Numbered from the stretch's first letter, positions 35,841-43,966 are shown. The stretch is DNA of 64,000 nt from Kineothrix alysoides (GCF_000732725.1 NZ_JPNB01000001.1:1550001-1614000); one strand, 5' to 3'. Program-made: numbers and translations. Notes: generated from the letters alone by a model not told the origin.

Positions 35841-36648
35841 ATAGCCTCGCCCTCCCCACAAGAATTTCCCCATCCAGTTTGCTCACTGCGTCATGCAAAG
35901 CCGCATGGAAGCTACCGTTACCGTTATGCCCTGCCCGCTCAAAGGCGAGTTCTCCGGCAATACCCATAGAAAGCAAGGCCGTGACCGCAGCTTCTAACGG
36001 AGCTTCCGGGGCTGCTCCGCAGAAGGATCCGATAAGCGAAGAACACATGCAGCCGGTTCCCGTGAGATTTGACAACATGGAATGACCGTTTTCTATGCAG
36101 ACGCATCTCCTGCCATCTGATACCACATCCACCGCTCCGGTAATCGCAACCACACAGCCTGACCGGACTGCCATTGTCTTTGCCACGGATATGGCATCCT
36201 CTATATTTTGCAGATCGGCTTCTGCCGCATCCACGCCTTTTGTTTCCGCATGCAAGCCCGCAAGGAACCGTATCTCTGAAATATTGCCGCGCAGGACGCT
36301 GATTTTCACCTCCTGTAAAATTCTGACAGCCGTTTCATTACGAAGTTTAGAAGCCCCGGCTCCTACCGGATCGAATACAACCGGAACTCCTGTCTCGTTT
36401 GCCGCCCTGCCTGCCGTGATCATTGCTGGAATGGTGCGCTCGTTAAGTGTTCCCATGTTGAGCACAACTGCTGAGGCTATGCCGGCAATGTCTTCAGCCT
36501 CTTCCAGCGCATCGGCCATGATGGGCGACGCACCGATGTCCAGCGTAATGTTTGCGCAGTCATTTACCGTAACGTAATTTGTAATATGGTGGACCAGCGG
36601 CTTTTTCACGCGCACCTGCTCCACAAGTCCCATATATATTTCTCTCAT
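35830..36648 (-). CDS. thiM: Hydroxyethylthiazole kinase
   Basis: It phosphorylates the thiazole moiety for salvage. Family motifs include PLVHHITNYVTVNDCANITLDIGASPIM, VVFDPVGAGASKLRN, VLRGNISEIRFL, and the catalytic LTGTGCMCSSLIG. The ATG at 36648 follows GGAGG and shares a base with the thiD stop, giving 272 residues. With thiD and thiE it forms a salvage pathway. No thiC or thiG is present in the window. Confidence 0.95.
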   Translation of the reverse strand: MREIYMGLVEQVRVKKPLVHHITNYVTVNDCANITLDIGASPIMADALEEAEDIAGIASAVVLNMGTLNERTIPAMITAGRAANETGVPVVFDPVGAGASKLRNETAVRILQEVKISVLRGNISEIRFLAGLHAETKGVDAAEADLQNIEDAISVAKTMAVRSGCVVAITGAVDVVSDGRRCVCIENGHSMLSNLTGTGCMCSSLIGSFCGAAPEAPLEAAVTALLSMGIAGELAFERAGHNGNGSFHAALHDAVSKLDGEILVGRARLYEA

Positions 36649-37472
36649 TAAAAATCCTCCATCCATCTTCTCACATCAGATAATCCATTTTGAAACAAAT
36701 CGTAAAAATGGTCCGTTGGCCCGTTGCCCTTCCCAATTTCCAGAGAATGGGCAATCGCGGTAGTGACATACTGCTTAGACCGCGCGACAGCTTGCCGTAT
36801 CGGCAGCTCCAAGGCAAGATTAGAGGCAATAGCCGAAGAATACGTGCAGCCAGTACCATGGGTGTTTTTTGTTTGGATGCGCGGAGCGGAAAAACAGTAA
36901 AATTCGCTGCCGTCAAATAAAATATCCGTAGCGTCACCCTCACTGTGCCCTCCCTTCACCAGTACCGCCCTACAGCCCATATCGTGGATGATCCGAGCCG
37001 CTTTCTTCATATCCTCCTGCGTATGAACGCTCATTCCAGCCATCTTCTCCGCTTCGGGAATGTTAGGAGTAATTACATCGGCAAGCGGCACCACCTCGGC
37101 AATCAATGTATCTATGGAATCCGGGTCCATGAGCGCACAACCGTTTTTGGCGTACATTACCGGATCAATAACCACATTGACCGGCTTCCATTCACGCAGC
37201 TTGCCTGCCACTGCCAGCATACCTTCCTTACATGACAGCATACCAATTTTCAGCGCATCGGGCGGGATGTCCTCGAAGACAGCATCGATTTGTTTCTCGA
37301 TGATATCGGGCCGTATGTCCTGATATTCAATCACCCGAAAGGTGTTCTCCGCAACCACCGAAGCAATGACTGTCATGCCAAACACCCCATGGGCGGAAAA
37401 GGTCTTTAAATCAGCCTGGATGCCGGCACCGCCGCTGCAATCCGAGCCTGCAATACTCAATACCTTTTTCAT
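36648..37472 (-). CDS. thiD: Hydroxymethylpyrimidine/phosphomethylpyrimidine kinase
   Basis: It phosphorylates HMP and HMP-phosphate. The ribokinase-like motifs SIAGSDCSGGAGIQADLKTF at the N-terminus, VIDPVMYAKNG, ITPNIPEAEKMAG, VLVKGGH and the anion-hole THGTGCTYSSAIASNLA are present. GGAGG lies 6 bases before the ATG at 37472 (274 residues). It is the first gene of the thi operon, about 125 bases after the second TPP riboswitch terminator. Confidence 0.95.
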   Translation of the reverse strand: MKKVLSIAGSDCSGGAGIQADLKTFSAHGVFGMTVIASVVAENTFRVIEYQDIRPDIIEKQIDAVFEDIPPDALKIGMLSCKEGMLAVAGKLREWKPVNVVIDPVMYAKNGCALMDPDSIDTLIAEVVPLADVITPNIPEAEKMAGMSVHTQEDMKKAARIIHDMGCRAVLVKGGHSEGDATDILFDGSEFYCFSAPRIQTKNTHGTGCTYSSAIASNLALELPIRQAVARSKQYVTTAIAHSLEIGKGNGPTDHFYDLFQNGLSDVRRWMEDF

Positions 37473-37596
37473 GTTCAACCTCCTATATTTTTCCGTATTA
37501 AATCACAACCGTCTGCCCGGCCTGCCGCTGTAAGGCTTCCGGTAAATATAAAACAAAAGTGTGCTTCCCGCCGAAACAGAAAACACCCCTATATGT

Positions 37597-37629
37597 AAAA
37601 AGGACGCTTCGCGTATACACGAAGCGTCC
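37597..37629 (-). terminator. Expression-platform terminator of TPP riboswitch 2
   Basis: GGACGCTTCG (37602-37611) pairs with CGAAGCGTCC (37620-37629), then TTTTT on the minus strand. It sits between the second aptamer and thiD. Confidence 0.85.
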
Positions 37630-37647
37630 GAATCACCAAACAGATGA

Positions 37648-37729
37648 TTTGCTTCCCTACGTCGGTATTAACCAACAGGTTCAAAGGGTCAGGTTCTGCC
37701 TTCTCAACTCCAAAGAGTCCCCCCGCAAA
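37648..37729 (-). promoter_or_regulatory. TPP riboswitch 2 (proximal to thiD)
   Basis: On the minus strand the thi-box is clear. P1 is TTTGC/GCAAA, followed by CTGACCCTTTGAACCTG, then GTTAATACCGACGTAGGGAAG. It differs from riboswitch 1 mainly in the P3 arm. TPP binding should favour its terminator. Confidence 0.93.
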
Positions 37730-37797
37730 CTTGTATCATATTCAATTGTAATGCAGCAGGCAAATTCTTTAACGTAGCAAGACATTTCTTATAGAAC

Positions 37798-37821
37798 AAA
37801 AAAACCTTCCCCATCAGGAAG
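37798..37821 (-). terminator. Expression-platform terminator of TPP riboswitch 1
   Basis: CCTTCC / GGAAGG (37804-37809 with 37816-37821) is followed by TTTTTT on the minus strand. It lies between the two aptamers. Confidence 0.75.
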
Positions 37822-37844
37822 GCATCTCAAACGTCAACTTGTTT

Positions 37845-37925
37845 GAATGCTCCCTACGTCGGTGTTAACCAACAGGTTCAAAGGGTCAGGTTTTACCTTC
37901 TCAACGCTCAAGCGTCCCCCTGCAT
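37845..37925 (-). promoter_or_regulatory. TPP riboswitch 1 (promoter-proximal)
   Basis: P1 is AATGC/GCATT. The conserved CTGACCCTTTGAACCTG and GTTAACACCGACGTAGGGA segments are present. It starts about 10 bases after the -10 element and has its own terminator. Confidence 0.93.
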
Positions 37926-37935
37926 TTGTTTTATT

Positions 37936-37964
37936 GATTGTACATCTCTTTATCCTAAAAAGCA
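37936..37964 (-). promoter_or_regulatory. Promoter of the thi operon
   Basis: TTGCTT (37964-37959), a 17-base spacer and TACAAT (37941-37936) place the transcript start right before the first TPP aptamer. Confidence 0.75.
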
Positions 37965-38066
37965 AGCTTATTTGCACAAACTTCTATATATATTTTTTTA
38001 TTGATGAAATAAGAAAATAAGGACTTGTAAACCCGGACAGCAACTGATATCCATTTCCAAATTACT

Positions 38067-39071
38067 TCACATCCATGTTTTTAAAGCCAGAAACTCATCA
38101 ATAAAAATACAATGAGCCAGAGTGCCGTCTCGCATAGAGGCGAGGCATTTTTCGTAATCCATCCATACCACAGACTCGATCTCCTCTTTTTGCAAGCGAA
38201 AAGAGGGAACAGGAATATCCAAAGATAAGACATAGACAGCACTGAACTCATGGTTGTGGAAGGGATTGCCATAAAATGAGGTCACGACCTCTCCGTCGTG
38301 ATAGCCGATAAGTTTTAAGTCTTCGGGCAACGCAGTGATTCCAAGCTCTTCATCCAGCTCCCGAAGCGCAGATTCCAAATAATCCATTCCGGCAGGAATA
38401 TGCCCAGCGGAGGAAATATCGAAACAGCCGGGAAAGGAATCTTTGTCGGCTACGCGTTTCTGCAAGAGCACATCAAAGCTGCCGCTTTCGTTCCTGCGGA
38501 CAATCCATACGTGGGCGGTCCGGTGTAAATCTCCGTAGCGGTGAACGAGAGAACGTTCCCTCACCCGACCGGTAGGAATGCCGTTTTCATCCACAATGTC
38601 AAAGAGCTCCATCGTTTTACCGTTTAGGACAGCATCCTTTAATATGTTATCTATATAGCGTAACTTCAAGGAAAAGAAGGGAGCATTTTCCTCCAGAAGC
38701 CGGAAGAAAATAAGATCACCCTCCCACAAGTTCAAAGATGGAATTTTATCCTTCGCTACCCACTCTAACGTTCCTTCATTACAGCTTTTCAAATCTCCTT
38801 CAAAACCGTCGGCGGTATATATGAATATGTAATAATCCGTAATGTCATCGCACAGAAAGGTGAGGACTCCGCGAAGCCGATAAGAGGTGAGCGTCAGCCC
38901 GGTCTCCTCCTTCGCTTCCCGAACGACACAATCGTCCGGACTTTCGTCGGTTTCAAAATGGCCGCCGATACCGATCCATTTATCCTTGTTGATATCATGC
39001 TCCTTTTTGATGCGATGAAGCATAAGGTAGGAGTCGTCTTTTTCTATGTAGCAAAGCGTTGTCAGTGTCAT
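38067..39071 (-). CDS. Two-domain Nudix protein (MutT-like plus IPP-isomerase-like)
   Basis: Residues 1-140 form a MutT-like Nudix domain (TLCYIEKDDSYLMLHR, box GGHFETDESPDDCVVREAKEETGL). Residues 150-334 form a second Nudix domain of the Idi/YfcD type (ELFDIVDENGIPTGRVRERSLVHRYGDLHRTAHVWIV, box GHIPAGMDYLESALRELDEELGI). Both boxes keep the REUXEE residues. The first half suggests nucleotide sanitising (8-oxo-dGTP). The substrate of the second is unclear. The open frame begins at 39116 (TTG), but MTLTTLCYIEKDD is the typical start of the first domain, so I use 39071, although the ribosome binding site is distant. Confidence 0.82.
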   Translation of the reverse strand: MTLTTLCYIEKDDSYLMLHRIKKEHDINKDKWIGIGGHFETDESPDDCVVREAKEETGLTLTSYRLRGVLTFLCDDITDYYIFIYTADGFEGDLKSCNEGTLEWVAKDKIPSLNLWEGDLIFFRLLEENAPFFSLKLRYIDNILKDAVLNGKTMELFDIVDENGIPTGRVRERSLVHRYGDLHRTAHVWIVRRNESGSFDVLLQKRVADKDSFPGCFDISSAGHIPAGMDYLESALRELDEELGITALPEDLKLIGYHDGEVVTSFYGNPFHNHEFSAVYVLSLDIPVPSFRLQKEEIESVVWMDYEKCLASMRDGTLAHCIFIDEFLALKTWM

Positions 39072-39361
39072 AGTAGTTGGCAGAACCTTTCTAAAAAAGT
39101 TATGGTTTTCTTGCAAGCTGCAAATCTATCGTACCGTAGAGTGTAATTTTATCTCCTGAAGTTTCATTGATATTTTACGATATTTCCAAGCCTTTGGGAA
39201 GCGATTTCTCTATTTTCTCCCACCCGCCGGGGAAAAAAATCCTCCATGGAGTGCTTTAGGATGTTTTTGCATTGGTTTAAGAAAAACGCATAGGAACCCA
39301 CGGTGGAAACATGCCGGTAAAGATAAAAAATTTTGTTCTATGAAAGATAAAAAATTTCAAC
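39072..39361. other. Gene-free stretch between divergent genes
   Basis: No gene is visible. AGATAAAAAATTT is directly repeated (about 39319 and 39344) just upstream of the promoter at 39362. Otherwise I see nothing to annotate. Confidence 0.4.
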
Positions 39362-39390
39362 TTGAAAAAATTTGTTTGATTTGTTATACT
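39362..39390 (+). promoter_or_regulatory. Promoter of the DUF2798-like gene leader
   Basis: TTGAAA (39362-39367), a 17-base spacer and TATACT (39385-39390). Transcription would begin near 39397, only about 10 bases before a strong terminator. Confidence 0.6.
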
Positions 39391-39407
39391 ACTCCTTGTC
39401 GTGTAGT

Positions 39408-39448
39408 AAAAGTACGTAAATCCAGACAGTGGTTTACGTACTTTTTTT
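39408..39448 (+). terminator. Intrinsic terminator inside the DUF2798-like gene leader
   Basis: A stem of about 15 bp with one bulge (AAAAGTACGTAAA-T-CC with GGTTTACGTACTTTT) encloses a 7-base loop and ends in seven T. It lies between the promoter at 39362-39390 and the gene at 39493, so it can act as an attenuator or end a roughly 50-nt RNA. A smaller hairpin, ACTAC/GTAGT, precedes it. Confidence 0.75.
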
Positions 39449-39492
39449 GTTGTACATTGTTTGCAAAAAATATTCATATAAGGAGGCATTTT

Positions 39493-39969
39493 ATGTTTAC
39501 ACCAAAAACACGGATCGAAAAAACAGTCTTCGGCGTCTTAATGGCGTCGGTCATGGTTTATGGGATGGAAACTTACAATACGGCACTTCTTCACGGAGGA
39601 ATGACGAACTCGTTCTTCTTACTCCCCTTAAGCGAATTCCTTGGATTCGTAGTTATCGTCATGGTTCTGCAGGAATTTATAGGCGGACCGATTGCCAGAA
39701 AAATGGCCTTTCGGTTGGTGAATCCCTCTTCTGATAAACCTCTGACCGTAACCCTGATGATTCAGGCTATGACCGTCTGCGTTATGTGTCCGATGATGAG
39801 CATGGTCGCTTCCCTGCTGTTTAAGGGAATCGATATACAAATACCCGCCAAATGGGTTCAGGCTGTCATCATCAATTTCCCTATGGCCTTTTTCTGGCAG
39901 ATTTTTGTCGCTGGCCCTCTGGTTCGCTTTATCTCCAGAATATTGTTTGTAAGGCCCCAGTCCAACTAA
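39493..39969 (+). CDS. DUF2798-like membrane protein
   Basis: A 158-residue protein with four hydrophobic segments (TVFGVLMASVMVYGMETYNTALLHGG, LSEFLGFVVIVMVLQEFIGGPIARKMAF, VTLMIQAMTVCVMCPMMSMVASLLF, VIINFPMAFFWQIFVAGPLVRFIS). It looks like two DUF2798-type two-helix units in tandem. Function is unknown. The frame extends upstream through the leader, but GGAGG 6 bases before the ATG at 39493 sets the start. Confidence 0.75.
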   Translation: MFTPKTRIEKTVFGVLMASVMVYGMETYNTALLHGGMTNSFFLLPLSEFLGFVVIVMVLQEFIGGPIARKMAFRLVNPSSDKPLTVTLMIQAMTVCVMCPMMSMVASLLFKGIDIQIPAKWVQAVIINFPMAFFWQIFVAGPLVRFISRILFVRPQSN

Positions 39970-40043
39970 GAAGGAGGCAGACACCGGGAGACTGATGTTC
40001 CCGGCATTTGCCTCCGTATAAATTCATATCTTACCTATGTCAT

Positions 40044-41702
40044 CTATAGCAGCCGCAGCTTCTTTGCTGCCTTCACAAATAAATGTCCTTTGGGTAGCCC
40101 CTTCAAATCCGTCTCCTTTACTGCCTTCAGCTTAATGACAAGAACGAAATAAATAGGTATCGCTGTTCCCACCGCTATGACCAAAGAAATTAAATTGACA
40201 AAATACAGTGAAGACATAAACAGCTCCAAAAGGTACGAGGTCCCTTCGTAGATTCCAAATGCCGCCGCTCCCATAATCAATGAGGAAAATACCGGTCTTA
40301 CAAAAGTCTTATCGAATTCCTGCTTATAATCCAAATATTTTCTTAAAGATATGCTGTTCAATATGCACATGATGAGCGAATACACCATCGTTGCCAGCAT
40401 CACTCCGTAAATCCCTAAGTCTGTAAACCATATGATAGGAACTAACACCGCCGTTTGTAAAATAAGAGCGATTGCCGCATTGATGACCGGAGTGTTTACC
40501 CTTCCGATTCCTTGCAGTACCGCATTAGTCAGCGTAGATAGTCCGTAGAAAATAACCGTTATTGAAAGCCCTGTCAATAGTCTGGATGCTAATTCCAAAG
40601 ACTCCAGCTGGGGAAACAATGCCAGAACCACGGGTCTCGCCAGTACACCAATTCCTACCGCAGCAGGTATTGAAATCAGCATCGTCACCTTTATTGCAGA
40701 GGCAGTCTTTTTCCTCGCCTGCTTAAATGCCCCCTGCGCATAGACTGATGCTATCGTAGGTATGATTGCTGCAGACATCGCAGAAGAAAGGGCGATGGGA
40801 ATATTGGAAATCGTCACTGCCTTTTGAGCCAGAACTCCATAGCTCGTGGACGCCTCTGAAAAGTTCATATCCTTTAAATGCACCATAAATCTCAAGTAGA
40901 TAGTCTGATCCAGTGCTGTTACCAAATTGTAGATACAGGTACCCAAAATAAAAGGTGTCACTACTGAGGTTATCGTCTTAAATATTTCCTTATAGGATTC
41001 CTCATCCGTTGTCATATCGCGCTTGATGCGTTTGTTTATCGTCTTACGGTTCATTGCATATACCGCTGTCATGAATAAAAGGGCAATCAATACACCGCTT
41101 CCGGTTCCCAGGGCGCTGCCGATGGCTCCATACATCGCCTGCTCGCTTCCGTCCTTCCCTGAAGCTCCTGCCACCCGCATGAGAAAATATGCCGCGCCCA
41201 TGCTCACCGCTGCGTTGAGTATCTGCTCTAATATCTGGGATACGGAGGTCTGCATCATCGTCCTATGGGCCTGAAAATATCCCCTGAGCACTCCCAACAG
41301 TCCATAGAAAAAAATGGTCGGCGCAAAGATGCGGAGTACCGGAACCGAATGGCCCATAACGATATAAGGCGCACCGATAAACAAAATGAGACTTGCAGTC
41401 CCTCCGACCACCATAACATACAGCACAGCGCATTTAAAGATTCTCTGTGCGTTACGGTATTCTTTCAGCGCAAGTCTCTGTGCGAGCACCTTGGCAATTG
41501 CTGACGGAATGCTGTAGGATGAAATCAGAAGGATAATCGTATAATATGTATACGCCGTCGCATAATAGCCGTTGCCTTCGTCCCCGATAATCGCTGTCAA
41601 CGGGCTCTTATAAAGTAATCCGATAATTCTGCATATTATGGACGCTGCGGCGAGTATTCCTGCCTGCATAATAAATCCGTCTTTTTTCTTATTGTCAGAC
41701 AT
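40044..41702 (-). CDS. murJ: Lipid II flippase-like protein (MurJ/YtgP-type)
   Basis: A 552-residue MOP-superfamily membrane protein with about 14 hydrophobic segments. The N-terminus (FIMQAGILAAASIICRIIGLLYKSPLTAIIGDEGNGYYATAY) and length match YtgP/MurJ of Bacillus, which flips lipid II for peptidoglycan synthesis. It lies 15 bases downstream of glgA. A SpoVB role is the main alternative. The shorter paralogue is at 8745-10082. Confidence 0.82.
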   Translation of the reverse strand: MSDNKKKDGFIMQAGILAAASIICRIIGLLYKSPLTAIIGDEGNGYYATAYTYYTIILLISSYSIPSAIAKVLAQRLALKEYRNAQRIFKCAVLYVMVVGGTASLILFIGAPYIVMGHSVPVLRIFAPTIFFYGLLGVLRGYFQAHRTMMQTSVSQILEQILNAAVSMGAAYFLMRVAGASGKDGSEQAMYGAIGSALGTGSGVLIALLFMTAVYAMNRKTINKRIKRDMTTDEESYKEIFKTITSVVTPFILGTCIYNLVTALDQTIYLRFMVHLKDMNFSEASTSYGVLAQKAVTISNIPIALSSAMSAAIIPTIASVYAQGAFKQARKKTASAIKVTMLISIPAAVGIGVLARPVVLALFPQLESLELASRLLTGLSITVIFYGLSTLTNAVLQGIGRVNTPVINAAIALILQTAVLVPIIWFTDLGIYGVMLATMVYSLIMCILNSISLRKYLDYKQEFDKTFVRPVFSSLIMGAAAFGIYEGTSYLLELFMSSLYFVNLISLVIAVGTAIPIYFVLVIKLKAVKETDLKGLPKGHLFVKAAKKLRLL

Positions 41703-41717
41703 AATGGTATCCGTCCT

Positions 41718-43163
41718 CTATCCTATCAGCCAATCATACATTTCCTGATATTTTTTCGCAGATACATGCCAAGAGAAATCTGCCGCCATTCCTCTGTCGA
41801 TAATCTTATTCCACTCCCGCTTCTTATCATAATAAATATGCTCCGCATAACGAATCGCCGTCAGCATCTCATGAGCGTTGTAGTTAGAAAATGAAAAGCC
41901 GGTTCCCTGGCTCTCATATTCGTTATAAGGCTCTACGGTATCCTTCAGGCCGCCAGTCTCCCTTACAATCGGTACTGTCCCGTAACGAAGCGCCATGAGC
42001 TGACTGAGCCCGCAGGGTTCGAATAAAGATGGCATAAGGAAAGCGTCGCACGCTGAATAAAACTTATGGGACAGCGCCTCCGAGTAAAAAATGTTAGCAG
42101 AAACCTTATTGTTATATTTCCAGTCAAAATGGCGGAACATATTTTCATACTGTTCCTCACCGGTTCCCAATATCACGATTTGAACCGCATCCTGACACAT
42201 TTCTTCCATCATATAGTTGATCAGGTCGAAGCCCTTTTGGTCCGTCAGTCTGGATACGATGCCGATCAGCATCTTCTTATCATCCTGCTCCAAACCAAGC
42301 TCCGCCTGAAGTGCGCGTTTATTCTTGATTTTTTCCTTTCGGAAATTCACCGCATTGTAATTATGTTCAATATATTTATCGGTCTCGGGATTGAAGTCAT
42401 CGTAATCGATGCCGTTTACGATTCCCCGCAGGTCCTTTTCCCTCGCGCGAAGGAGTCCGTCCATACCTTCTCCGTAAAAAGGAGTCTTGATTTCCTCCGC
42501 ATAAGTATCGCTTACCGTAGTTATTGCGTCCGCATACACAATACCTCCCTTTAACAGGTTAGCATCCTTATAGGCTTCCAGCTTATCCGGGGTGAAAAAA
42601 TAATCCGGCAATCCGGTAATGGATTTTACGGTCTTCACATCCCATTTTCCTTGGAACTTCAAATTGTGAATAGTCATTATGGATTTTATTCCGCGGAAGA
42701 ATTCACTCCCCTGAAAACGCTCTCTTAAATATACCGGAACGAGTCCCGTCTGCCAGTCGTGGCAATGAATCACATCCGGCCTGAAATCGATAAGCGCAAG
42801 AGCAGATAACGCCGCCTTGGAGAAAAAGGAAAACTTGGTGACTTCTTCCAAAACATTATCACTATATGGCTTAAATCCTGAAAACATAGACTCGTTATCG
42901 ATGAAATAATAGGTTACTCCATCCTCCTTCGCCTCCATGATGCCCACATATTCGTTCTTCCAATTAAAATCCATATGAAAATAGGTTTTAAACGTCATTT
43001 TTTGTTTCATTTCTTCCGTAATACAGCTATATTTGGGAATCATGACCCTGACGTCAAAATACTCTTTATCTATACATTTCGGCAAAGAACCGACTACATC
43101 GGCCAAACCGCCGGTCTTAATGAAGGGCACGCCTTCCGATGCCACAAATAAAATTTTCTTCAT
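41718..43163 (-). CDS. glgA: Glycogen (starch) synthase
   Basis: This GT5 enzyme extends glucan chains from ADP-glucose. The ADP-glucose motif KTGGLADV is at residues 16-24, followed by HCHDWQTGLVPVY and MTIHNLKFQG. The C-terminal GT-B domain contains GIVSRLTDQKGFDL and the donor site FEPCGLSQLMALRYGTVPIVRETGGL. The 481 residues fit. GGAGG lies before the ATG. It is downstream of spo0A, and no other glg gene is nearby. Confidence 0.94.
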   Translation of the reverse strand: MKKILFVASEGVPFIKTGGLADVVGSLPKCIDKEYFDVRVMIPKYSCITEEMKQKMTFKTYFHMDFNWKNEYVGIMEAKEDGVTYYFIDNESMFSGFKPYSDNVLEEVTKFSFFSKAALSALALIDFRPDVIHCHDWQTGLVPVYLRERFQGSEFFRGIKSIMTIHNLKFQGKWDVKTVKSITGLPDYFFTPDKLEAYKDANLLKGGIVYADAITTVSDTYAEEIKTPFYGEGMDGLLRAREKDLRGIVNGIDYDDFNPETDKYIEHNYNAVNFRKEKIKNKRALQAELGLEQDDKKMLIGIVSRLTDQKGFDLINYMMEEMCQDAVQIVILGTGEEQYENMFRHFDWKYNNKVSANIFYSEALSHKFYSACDAFLMPSLFEPCGLSQLMALRYGTVPIVRETGGLKDTVEPYNEYESQGTGFSFSNYNAHEMLTAIRYAEHIYYDKKREWNKIIDRGMAADFSWHVSAKKYQEMYDWLIG

Positions 43164-43249
43164 AGCCTAACCTCCAATATACTTAGAGTTATTATACATC
43201 ATATCGGAGTGCTTTGAAAGTATTAAAAATGCTAATTTATCCTATTTTA

Positions 43250-43771
43250 TCAGTTTTTGTACTGCAAGCGAATCTTATCCGCGATCAGTGCAATGAACTC
43301 CGAATTAGTCGGTTTTCCCTTGCCCGTATTGATTGTATAGCCGAACAATGCATCCAAGGTCTCCATTCTCCCCCTGCTCCAAGCCACTTCAATAGCGTGT
43401 CTGATCGCTCTTTCCACGCGGCTGGAAGTGGTCTGATATTTTTTCGCAATGGAAGGATAAAGCACTTTGGTGATAGAGTTGAGCATCTCTGTGTCCTCAA
43501 CCGACATCATAATAGCTTCCCTCAAATATTGGTAGCCTTTAATATGGGCCGGAACGCCTATTTCGTGAATCATTTCGGTAACATCCTTCTCCAGATCCCT
43601 CTCCGTATTTATGCTTTTGACAACCGTCTCCTGCCCCGCTATGGAGGAATCCCTATGACCGGACGGTACCGTTATCATAATCTGAAATTCCTTATCCATA
43701 TTCATCAGGTCACCAAGTATTTTGTATACCCTTTCATTATCCTTTGTTGCTGTTAGATTCAGTTGCTCCAT
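43250..43771 (-). CDS. spo0A: Spo0A with most of the receiver domain deleted
   Basis: This is the sporulation master regulator gene at its normal position after spoIVB. The ATG at 43771 has GGAGG 6 bases upstream and gives 173 residues, against about 260-275 for the family. Residues 1-38 align with the start of the receiver ([20 protein letters not shown], compare Bacillus MEKIKVCVADDNRELVSLLS), but the first acidic-pocket Asp is Lys10. Residues 39-62 are an unrelated linker. Residues 63-173 are a complete Spo0A DNA-binding domain ([20 protein letters not shown], recognition helix [32 protein letters not shown]). The phospho-acceptor Asp and the conserved Thr and Lys are missing. There is no room in any frame for them, so it is not a simple frameshift. 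I infer a phosphorylation-independent or crippled regulator. Confidence 0.93.
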   Translation of the reverse strand: MEQLNLTATKDNERVYKILGDLMNMDKEFQIMITVPSGHRDSSIAGQETVVKSINTERDLEKDVTEMIHEIGVPAHIKGYQYLREAIMMSVEDTEMLNSITKVLYPSIAKKYQTTSSRVERAIRHAIEVAWSRGRMETLDALFGYTINTGKGKPTNSEFIALIADKIRLQYKN

Positions 43772-43852
43772 ATCAAACCTCCGACTTTTTTCTTTGCTAA
43801 TATCTGAAAATCCAATCCAAATGATATTTATTTCCAAATATTGCTAGTGTCT

Positions 43853-43884
43853 ATTATAAAGGAACACTATTTGATGATTCAACA
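43853..43884 (-). promoter_or_regulatory. Promoter of spo0A with 0A-box-like sequence
   Basis: TTGAAT (43882-43877), an 18-base spacer and a perfect TATAAT (43858-43853). TGTTGAA at 43884-43878 overlaps the -35 and is one mismatch from the 0A box TGTCGAA. The promoter argues that the shortened gene is still transcribed. Autoregulation is speculative. Confidence 0.55.
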
Positions 43885-43907
43885 GTAAAGCATCGCACAA
43901 AAGATAG

Positions 43908-43950
43908 AAAAGCTTCCATTTCCGCATATATGTGCGGTCCGGAAGCTTTT
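43908..43950 (-). terminator. Intrinsic terminator of spoIVB
   Basis: AAAAGCTTCC / GGAAGCTTTT (43908-43917 with 43941-43950), with an inner CCGCA/TGCGG stem, lies about 17 bases past the spoIVB stop. Confidence 0.8.
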
Positions 43951-43966
43951 TCATTCCTTATTTTTT

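Noticed and set aside
43772-43837. 22-codon upstream extension of spo0A
   Set aside because: The GGAGG ribosome binding site lies inside this stretch and fits the ATG at 43771. The extension does not resemble Spo0A and does not supply the missing receiver.
43250-43966. Idea that the short spo0A is only a frameshift
   Set aside because: The gene is one open frame, and only about 195 bases, holding the spoIVB terminator and a promoter, separate it from spoIVB. No frame there contains the missing receiver segment.
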